DNA of 64,000 nucleotides from Rhodococcus xishaensis. Its GTDB lineage: Bacteria; Actinomycetota; Actinomycetes; Mycobacteriales; Mycobacteriaceae. A program made the translations under genes and the position numbers. The stretch spans positions 358,510 to 422,509 of the forward strand of contig NZ_RKLO01000005.1 of the NCBI RefSeq assembly GCF_004011825.1, read 5' to 3'. This document shows, piece after piece, positions 56,672 to 64,000 of the stretch. The notes beneath the pieces are model-generated. The model made no database searches. It was given only the letters and a program-made list of their open reading frames with translations, and was not told the origin of the DNA. Each line of letters opens with the position of its first letter. Positions within the stretch are counted from its first letter, which is position 1.

Positions 56672-57292
56672 ATGAGCACGACCAATGCCCCGTACCTGAG
56701 GTATACCGACCAGACGGGCCGCCCACGGGAGGTGACGCTTTCCGTGGACAGCCCCCGAGTCACGGTGGGGCGCTCGTCCGACGCCGACGTGGCACTCGAG
56801 TCCGACCCGGAGGTCTCCCGCCTGCACGCGACCATCGAGTGGATCGGTACCGGCTGGACGATCGTGGACGACGGCCTGTCCCGCAATGGCACCTTCGTCA
56901 ACGGCGAGCGGATCTCGGGGAGACGCCGATTGCGCAACGGCGACAGCATCCGAATGGGCAACTCGGCGTTCGTGTTCCGAGATCTGTCTGCTTCGGGCGG
57001 TGAGCCCACGCGGATTGCGGCCGACGTCCCGACAGCGCGGTCGCTGACGGCGACGCAGCGCGCGATCCTCGTCTCGCTGTGCCGACCGTACAAGCACAAC
57101 GCGGCGTTCGCGAACCCCGCGTCGAACCAGCAGATCGCCGACGAGGTGTTCCTCAGCGTCGACGCCGTCAAGACTCATCTGCGGGCACTGTTCAAGAAGT
57201 TCGGGGTCGAACAACTACCCCAGAACCAGAAGCGCCTCCGGCTGGTCGAGAAGGCGTTGAACAGTGGAGTGATCACCGAACACGACTTGTGA
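56672..57292 (+). CDS. FHA-domain protein with C-terminal LuxR-like helix-turn-helix
   Basis: A 206-residue protein. The FHA domain (about 10-105) has the phosphothreonine-binding residues in VTVGRSSDADV, SRLHATIEW and LSRNGTFVNGERI. After a short linker, residues 125-200 form a helix-turn-helix-like unit (SNQQIADEVFLSVDAVKTHL, then RALFKKFGV). It probably reads threonine phosphorylation by a Ser/Thr kinase and binds DNA or another regulator. ATG 56672 has GGGAG 5 bases upstream. It lies 123 bases before the ABC exporter genes, which may be its target. Confidence 0.85.
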   Translation: MSTTNAPYLRYTDQTGRPREVTLSVDSPRVTVGRSSDADVALESDPEVSRLHATIEWIGTGWTIVDDGLSRNGTFVNGERISGRRRLRNGDSIRMGNSAFVFRDLSASGGEPTRIAADVPTARSLTATQRAILVSLCRPYKHNAAFANPASNQQIADEVFLSVDAVKTHLRALFKKFGVEQLPQNQKRLRLVEKALNSGVITEHDL

Positions 57293-57415
57293 GCTTGACC
57301 TCGAGCACGAGAGCCTCTGCCTAACATGAGAATTAGATCTTCCACTGAGCCAGGCGGTGACATGCCGTTCGGCGCCCGCTCCTGACGCGGCATTGGAACG
57401 AAAGGCACAACGGCG

Positions 57416-58351
57416 ATGACTGATTGGGCGATCGACACACAGAAGTTGACCAAGCACTATGGTGACGTCGTCGCCGTCCAGGATCTGGACCTGCAGGTCA
57501 CTCAGGGGGAGATCTTTGGGTTCCTCGGCCCCAACGGGGCCGGCAAGACAACCACCATTCGCACCCTGCTCGACCAGATCCGGCCCACCTCTGGAGCTGC
57601 GACGATTCTGGGTCGTGATGTGCACCGAGACGCCCTCGAGATCCGCCGGCTGATCGGATATGTGCCGGGTGACCTGGCGCTGTATCCACGGCTCACCGGC
57701 AAGGAGACGCTGCAATACTTCGCCCGGCTGCGAGGCGGAGTCGAGCAGTCTTACATCGACGAACTCGCCGAGCGACTCAAGGCCGATCTGTCCCGCAAGG
57801 TCGGCGACTATTCGACGGGCAACCGGCAGAAGATCGGTTTGATCCAGGCGTTCATGCACTCACCCGCACTGTTGGTGCTCGATGAACCTACCGCAGGACT
57901 CGACCCGCTGATCCAGCAGGAATTCCACGCCATGCTCGAGGAGGTTCGCGACGAAGGACGCACGGTGTTCCTGTCCTCGCACAGCCTCTCGCAGGTCGAG
58001 CGGGTTGCCGACCGGGTCGGGATCATCCGAGAAGGGCGACTGGTCGTGGTCGAAGGGGTGGACGACCTCAAGCGCAAGGCCATCCGTCGGATCGACTTCG
58101 AGTTCGCCGATCCAATTCCCTCTGGCACCTTCACCGGGGTTGCCGGGGTTCACGAGGCGTCGGTGGAGCGCCGACACGCCACCGTCTCGTTCGAGGGCCC
58201 GGTCAACGACATCCTGAGGGCGGCCATGGCCCACGAGGTCCTCAACCTCAACAGCCGCGAGTCGGACCTCGAGGAGGTCTTCCTGACGTACTACCGCGAC
58301 GCTGTGTCCCCGGGTGGCAACCAGGAAGGGAAGGTCTCCGATGTCCACTGA
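57416..58351 (+). CDS. ABC exporter ATP-binding protein
   Basis: A 311-residue ATPase: Walker A GPNGAGKTT near residue 37, signature YSTGNRQK (an atypical form of LSGGQ), Walker B LLVLDEPTAGLDP and H-switch SSHSLSQVER. The C-terminal 90 residues form the extra domain seen in DrrA/YhaQ-type exporters. It drives the two permeases that follow; the first starts inside its last codons (58341). The cargo, a drug or lipid, is unknown. GAAAGG lies upstream of ATG 57416. Possible control by the preceding FHA regulator. Confidence 0.93.
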   Translation: MTDWAIDTQKLTKHYGDVVAVQDLDLQVTQGEIFGFLGPNGAGKTTTIRTLLDQIRPTSGAATILGRDVHRDALEIRRLIGYVPGDLALYPRLTGKETLQYFARLRGGVEQSYIDELAERLKADLSRKVGDYSTGNRQKIGLIQAFMHSPALLVLDEPTAGLDPLIQQEFHAMLEEVRDEGRTVFLSSHSLSQVERVADRVGIIREGRLVVVEGVDDLKRKAIRRIDFEFADPIPSGTFTGVAGVHEASVERRHATVSFEGPVNDILRAAMAHEVLNLNSRESDLEEVFLTYYRDAVSPGGNQEGKVSDVH

Positions 58352-59117
58352 CATCCTGACCAAGGACGTGCGTGAGCGCCGGGCGCCTGTGCTGGGACTC
58401 GCGGCGGTGTTGGTCGTGTTGACCGTCTTCGCCCTCGCGATCGGCGCGGGACTCGAGGACACGATCGCCGACCTCACCGAGAGTTTCCCCGAAGCGCTGA
58501 GTGCGTTCATGGGCGCAGACGTTCCAGGCGGCTACGTGGTCGGTGAGGTGTTCAACCTGATCGCTCCCCTGGCCCTGGTCGGCTACGCCGTGGCGGGCGG
58601 TGCCCGCGCCACGGCCGGGGAGGAGGAAGACGGGACTATGGCGGTGCTGGCCGCGCAACCGGTCACCCGCACGGGCATCCTCGCCTCCAAGGTCGGCGGA
58701 CTGCTCCTGGCCCTGACAGCCGCCACCGTACTGTTCTGGGCATCCGCCGCGGCCTCCAGCGCCCTGTTCGGGATCGGATTGACGCAGAGTGCCATCGCCG
58801 CCACCTGCCTGCACCTGCTGATGCTCGCCGTCACCTTCGGCGCACTCGCGGTGGCCGTGGGAGCGATCACCGGCCGGCCCAGCGTCGCCGCCGCCACCGC
58901 CGGATCCGTGGCGGCCCTCAGCTACGTCACCAACGCCATGCTTCCGCTCGCCGATCTGGATGGCTGGGCGCGGCTGAGCCCCTGGTACTACTACTCCGGC
59001 AACACGCCCCTGGCCAACGGCCTCGACCCGACGCACCTGCTGGTGCTCGCCGCGCTGGCTGCCCTCGCGCTCATCGTCGCGTTCTCGGTGTTCGAGCGTC
59101 GCGACCTGAAGGGATGA
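58341..59117 (+). CDS. ABC exporter permease, first copy
   Basis: A 258-residue ABC-2-type permease with six membrane helices. RATAGEEEDGTMAVLAAQPV is the coupling region and LSPWYYYSGNTPLANGLDPT the conserved late loop, ending FERRDLKG. It overlaps the ATPase gene by 11 bases; ATG 58341 follows GGAAGGGAAGG. Its architecture and many motifs are shared with the next gene, so the pair is a tandem duplicate forming a hetero-permease. Confidence 0.88.
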   Translation: MSTDILTKDVRERRAPVLGLAAVLVVLTVFALAIGAGLEDTIADLTESFPEALSAFMGADVPGGYVVGEVFNLIAPLALVGYAVAGGARATAGEEEDGTMAVLAAQPVTRTGILASKVGGLLLALTAATVLFWASAAASSALFGIGLTQSAIAATCLHLLMLAVTFGALAVAVGAITGRPSVAAATAGSVAALSYVTNAMLPLADLDGWARLSPWYYYSGNTPLANGLDPTHLLVLAALAALALIVAFSVFERRDLKG

Positions 59118-59123
59118 GCTTCG

Positions 59124-59981
59124 ATGACCACACACGGCAACGCGCCACTCCGCCACCGAGCCGAGATCCTGCGCCCGACAGACAGACTCGCCACAGCCCG
59201 CGCATTGGTCGGCAAGGCGATCGTCGACCGGATGGCGCTGTCCGTCGTTATCGGCTCACTGATGGTGGCGATGGGCCTGATGGTGGGCGCACTGTGGCCG
59301 CCCCTGAAGGACGCGTTCGCCGAAATCCCCACCGCGCTGACGGACACGTTGGCTAGAGCGTTCGCCGGGGCAGACTTGACCACCCCGGCCGGTTGGGTGA
59401 ACGCCGAACTCATGTCGATAGTGGCCCCCGCGGGGGCGATCGCGATCGGGGTGATTTCCGCAGTTCGTGCTACCGCCGGAGAAGAACAGGACAAGACCCT
59501 CGGGATCCTGTTCGGCGCACCCGTGGGCCGAATCCCGTTCCTAGTCGCCAAGATCGAGGCCATGATCGTGCACGTCCTGGTGGTCTGCGCGTTCCTCGCC
59601 GGCGGTCTGATTGTCGGCAATATGATCGGCGACCTGAACCTGACTGCCGCCGGGATCTTCGGTGCCGCTGCGCACACCGCGCTCCTCGGAATCTTGTTCG
59701 GGATGATCGGCCTCGCGCTCGGAGTCGGTACGGGCAGCCGTCGGGTCGCGACTGCCGTCACCAGCGGCCTCGCAGCCCTCGGCTTCGCAGTGAGCGTGTT
59801 CCTGCCGCTCTCCGACACCCTCGCCGGTGGTGCGAAGATCAGCCCCTGGTACTACTACACGGCATCCAATCCGCTGGTCAACGGCCCCGACTGGACACAT
59901 CTGCTGGTCCTGGCTGGGGCGACGTTGATCGTCGGCGTCATCGCCGCGGCCGTCTTCGAGCGCCGTGACCTGCGCGGCTGA
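59124..59981 (+). CDS. ABC exporter permease, second copy
   Basis: A 285-residue permease starting 6 bases after the first. The parallel motifs are RATAGEEQDKTLGILFGAPV, ISPWYYYTASNPLVNGPDWT and the end FERRDLRG. It has six helices and a longer polar N-terminus (RHRAEILRPTDRLATARAL). Together with the ATPase and first permease it forms a full exporter. Substrate unknown. Confidence 0.88.
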   Translation: MTTHGNAPLRHRAEILRPTDRLATARALVGKAIVDRMALSVVIGSLMVAMGLMVGALWPPLKDAFAEIPTALTDTLARAFAGADLTTPAGWVNAELMSIVAPAGAIAIGVISAVRATAGEEQDKTLGILFGAPVGRIPFLVAKIEAMIVHVLVVCAFLAGGLIVGNMIGDLNLTAAGIFGAAAHTALLGILFGMIGLALGVGTGSRRVATAVTSGLAALGFAVSVFLPLSDTLAGGAKISPWYYYTASNPLVNGPDWTHLLVLAGATLIVGVIAAAVFERRDLRG

Positions 59982-60054
59982 GCCGGACTCCGAAGCGACA
60001 ACCTCTCATCGCGGTTCCGAATTGTCACACTTCTGCACATATCCGGGCGTAGTC

Positions 60055-60082
60055 TTGACTTAATCCAAAAAGGGGGCATAGT
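60055..60082 (+). promoter_or_regulatory. furA promoter with mycolata FurA-box features
   Basis: TTGACT (60055-60060), 16 bases, CATAGT (60077-60082), then 6 bases to the furA ATG, so the message is likely leaderless. The stretch TTGACTTAATCCAAAAAGGG resembles the AT-rich FurA operator that overlaps the -35 of mycobacterial furA. Confidence 0.7.
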
Positions 60083-60088
60083 CGAGGT

Positions 60089-60520
60089 ATGGGTACCACA
60101 TCGAACTACCCAGAGATGCTGCGTGCCGCAGACCTTCGCGTGACCCGCCCGCGGGTCGCGGTCCTCGATGCTGTGCACGCGCATCCACACGCCGACACGG
60201 ACTCGATCTACATGGCCGTATGCGACAGCCTGCCCGACGTGTCCCGGCAAGCGGTGTACGACGTGCTGCGTGCCTTGACCACCGCGGGCCTGGTGAGGCG
60301 CATCCAGCCCTCCGGTTCCGCGGCGCGATACGAGGCGCGGGTCGGCGACAACCACCATCACATGGTCTGCCGATCCTGCGGAACCATCGCCGACGTCGAC
60401 TGCGCTGTCGGCGAGGCCCCCTGCCTGAAAGAATCAGACCCCCAAGGCTTCTCGATTGACGAGGCCGAGGTCATCTATTGGGGACTCTGTCAGGACTGCT
60501 CGACCGCACAAAGTTCATGA
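60089..60520 (+). CDS. furA: Fur-family redox regulator FurA
   Basis: A 143-residue Fur-family repressor: winged helix (LRVTRPRVAVLDAVHAHPHA, then RQAVYDVLRALTTAGLV), the metal-site HHHMVCRSCG and a second CxxC in GLCQDCS. Located 48 bases before katG, it should repress the furA-katG operon and release it under oxidative stress, as in mycobacteria. The start is leaderless. Confidence 0.95.
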   Translation: MGTTSNYPEMLRAADLRVTRPRVAVLDAVHAHPHADTDSIYMAVCDSLPDVSRQAVYDVLRALTTAGLVRRIQPSGSAARYEARVGDNHHHMVCRSCGTIADVDCAVGEAPCLKESDPQGFSIDEAEVIYWGLCQDCSTAQSS

Positions 60521-60532
60521 TCACATTGGTGA

Positions 60533-62788
<2,256 letters not shown>

Positions 62789-62813
62789 TCACCATTCGGT
62801 GATTGGCACGAGG

Positions 62814-62851
62814 ACCCCCTGTGGATTGCTTCTCAGCTATCCACAGGGGGT
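62814..62851. terminator. Strong bidirectional terminator between katG and the NRPS gene
   Basis: A perfect 13-bp stem (62814-62826 with 62839-62851) and a 12-base loop, followed by CTTCT on the plus strand, between convergent genes. Confidence 0.8.
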
Positions 62852-62885
62852 CTTCTGCGCTCCCCAAGGAGCTATCCACTCGCGA

Positions 62886-64000
62886 CTACTCCGGCCGTTT
62901 GCCACCCATGACATCCCTCAAGATCGGGCATTCGACGGCCCATGCGCCGGGGGCGGTCATCTGCCAATGCGTCGCCGGCACTGGGTAGTTGTGTACCTGT
63001 CCGGTCACGGCCCCATCCCATTCTCGTACGGCCCGGGTTCCGGTGTCATCGTCAGTCATCGCGGTGAAGAACACGATGTCGCCGTTGAAGCGTTCGGGGC
63101 AGTATTCGAACATCAACCGGGCGTTACGTTCCGCAGTCGACAGGAGTCGCCCCAACACCTGTTCCGCTCGTTCGACGGATTGTCCAGTCAGCCGTGCAAA
63201 TTCGGTGGTCACGGCTTCGAGACTCAGGTCCGACAGGGTGGAGCCCGCTACACTCTCGTCTACACCGAATCCGCCCAGCAGGTCGCTCATGGTGATGCTC
63301 TTCGGGGATCCGTCCTCCGCCCCGTTCGAGCCGACGAAACTGTCCATCATGGCCAACAACTCCACCTGCTCGCCTATCGCCTGAAGTTGGATCGCCATCG
63401 CATGCGCAATGACGCCGCCCAACGACCAGCCAAGCAGCCGATACGGACCGACAGGCTGAACCGCACGGATCTCGCTGATGTACCGCCCCGCGAGTTCCTC
63501 GAGCGATTCGGGCACGAAACCCTCCTCGAGGATGGCGGGACTCTGGACTCCGTAGATCGGGATGTCTCCCTCGAGGCGCTGGGCTAGACCCATATAGCAC
63601 CAGGACAATCCGACGCTCGGGTGTATGCAGAACAGCGGCGCCGCCGCACCGGACTCCAGGATGGGAAGCACCGGGCCGAAGCCCTCCCCTGCCGGGCCCT
63701 CGACACCGGCGACGATTCGACTGGCCAGCGCTTCCACTGTGGGATCCGAGAACAACCACTGCAACGGCACGGTCGTGCCGGTGTCGCTTCGCAGCCGGGC
63801 CATCACGCGGGTCGCGGCCAGCGAGTTCCCGCCGAGGGCGAAGAAGTCGTCGTCGAGTCCGACCCGGTCGATGCCGAGGACGTCCGCGAACACGGCGGCC
63901 ACGACCTGCTGGACCGGGGTCGTCGGCGCCCGGAACTCGCGGGTGTTCCACCGCGGCGGCGGCAACGCCTTCCGGTCCACCTTCTCGCTGGCGGTCACCG
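62886..64000 (-). CDS. Non-ribosomal peptide synthetase, C-terminal A10-PCP-thioesterase part
   Basis: The frame is open to the window edge, so the gene is partial; about 370 C-terminal residues are seen. It starts with adenylation motif A10 (SEKVDRKALPPP). A peptidyl carrier domain follows with the phosphopantetheine Ser59 in FFALGGNSLAATRV. The type I thioesterase has GWSLGG (nucleophile), acid Asp in MMDSF and His in PATHWQM. The TE releases the finished peptide. This is the last module of an assembly line; the product cannot be told from the part visible. Siderophore is possible but not shown. Confidence 0.92.
   Translation of the reverse strand, partial: VTASEKVDRKALPPPRWNTREFRAPTTPVQQVVAAVFADVLGIDRVGLDDDFFALGGNSLAATRVMARLRSDTGTTVPLQWLFSDPTVEALASRIVAGVEGPAGEGFGPVLPILESGAAAPLFCIHPSVGLSWCYMGLAQRLEGDIPIYGVQSPAILEEGFVPESLEELAGRYISEIRAVQPVGPYRLLGWSLGGVIAHAMAIQLQAIGEQVELLAMMDSFVGSNGAEDGSPKSITMSDLLGGFGVDESVAGSTLSDLSLEAVTTEFARLTGQSVERAEQVLGRLLSTAERNARLMFEYCPERFNGDIVFFTAMTDDDTGTRAVREWDGAVTGQVHNYPVPATHWQMTAPGAWAVECPILRDVMGGKRPE

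Noticed and set aside
62886..64000. NRPS end considered as part of one siderophore cluster with entC
   Set aside because: The genes are 58 kb apart with unrelated genes between, and adenylation specificity is outside the window.

Overview
The window is high-GC DNA from a mycolic-acid-containing actinobacterium, most likely Rhodococcus or a close relative (R. equi-like is my guess; the species is not proven). Supporting evidence is a complete set of mycolata envelope genes (aftD-type arabinofuranosyltransferase, mmpL3, a DUF3068/GT-C/GT4 lipomannan-type cluster), a WhiB protein, a FurA-KatG pair, GTP-type PEP carboxykinase and many apparently leaderless genes. From memory, about seventeen genes match Mycobacterium tuberculosis Rv0241c, Rv0238, Rv0237, Rv0236A, Rv0236c, Rv0228 to Rv0223c, Rv0211 to Rv0204c and Rv0183 in order and in relative orientation. 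The remaining genes sit between these as insertions.

Layout. 1-5000: end of a MaoC/HtdX dehydratase, WhiB, TetR, LpqI (GH3 lipoprotein), a universal stress protein, isochorismate synthase and a DUF2613 peptide that overlaps aftD. 4.9-20.4 kb: envelope glycan block with aftD, an acyltransferase, DUF3068, aquaporin, a Wzx/MATE-like flippase, a GT-C-like membrane protein, GT4 and a methyltransferase. It is followed by a ROK sugar kinase and an aldehyde dehydrogenase under a KstR-like operator. 20.4-26.2 kb: SnoaL-fused ECF sigma factor with its target ABM-DoxX operon, cysE-cysK and pckG. 26.4-38 kb: DUF6802, a dynamin-like GTPase/pseudo-GTPase pair, trmB, a NYN protein, mmpL3, DUF1707, PerM, a class III cyclase and an LPG-synthase-like membrane protein. 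38-47.9 kb: YceI, secreted PI-PLC, DUF3054, an active and a dead penicillin-binding lipoprotein, carbonic anhydrase, ABC-F and an NAD(P)-binding protein. 48.2-50.7 kb: remains of a [NiFe]-hydrogenase locus (hypB, small-subunit and hypF fragments) beside two intact accessory genes. 50.9-60 kb: hydrolase, hypothetical gene, broken DinB gene, OhrR-like MarR, DUF5313, ECF42 sigma factor with YCII, monoacylglycerol lipase, FHA-HTH regulator and an ABC exporter. 60-64 kb: furA-katG and the C-terminal module of a non-ribosomal peptide synthetase that runs off the window.

How the parts fit. Most of the first 38 kb builds or exports the cell envelope: arabinan (AftD), mannan/LM-type glycolipid (DUF3068, GT-C, GT4, acyltransferase, flippase), trehalose monomycolate (MmpL3) and turnover (LpqI, PBPs). 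Regulation visible in the DNA includes a KstR-like double operator, an ECF41-type promoter facing its sigma factor, an OhrR/MarR operator, a FurA-type promoter, and a repeated TANNNT-N7-ATG/GTG arrangement that marks leaderless transcripts. The most unusual content is the hydrogenase relic, the paired active/inactive PBPs and the dynamin-like pair.
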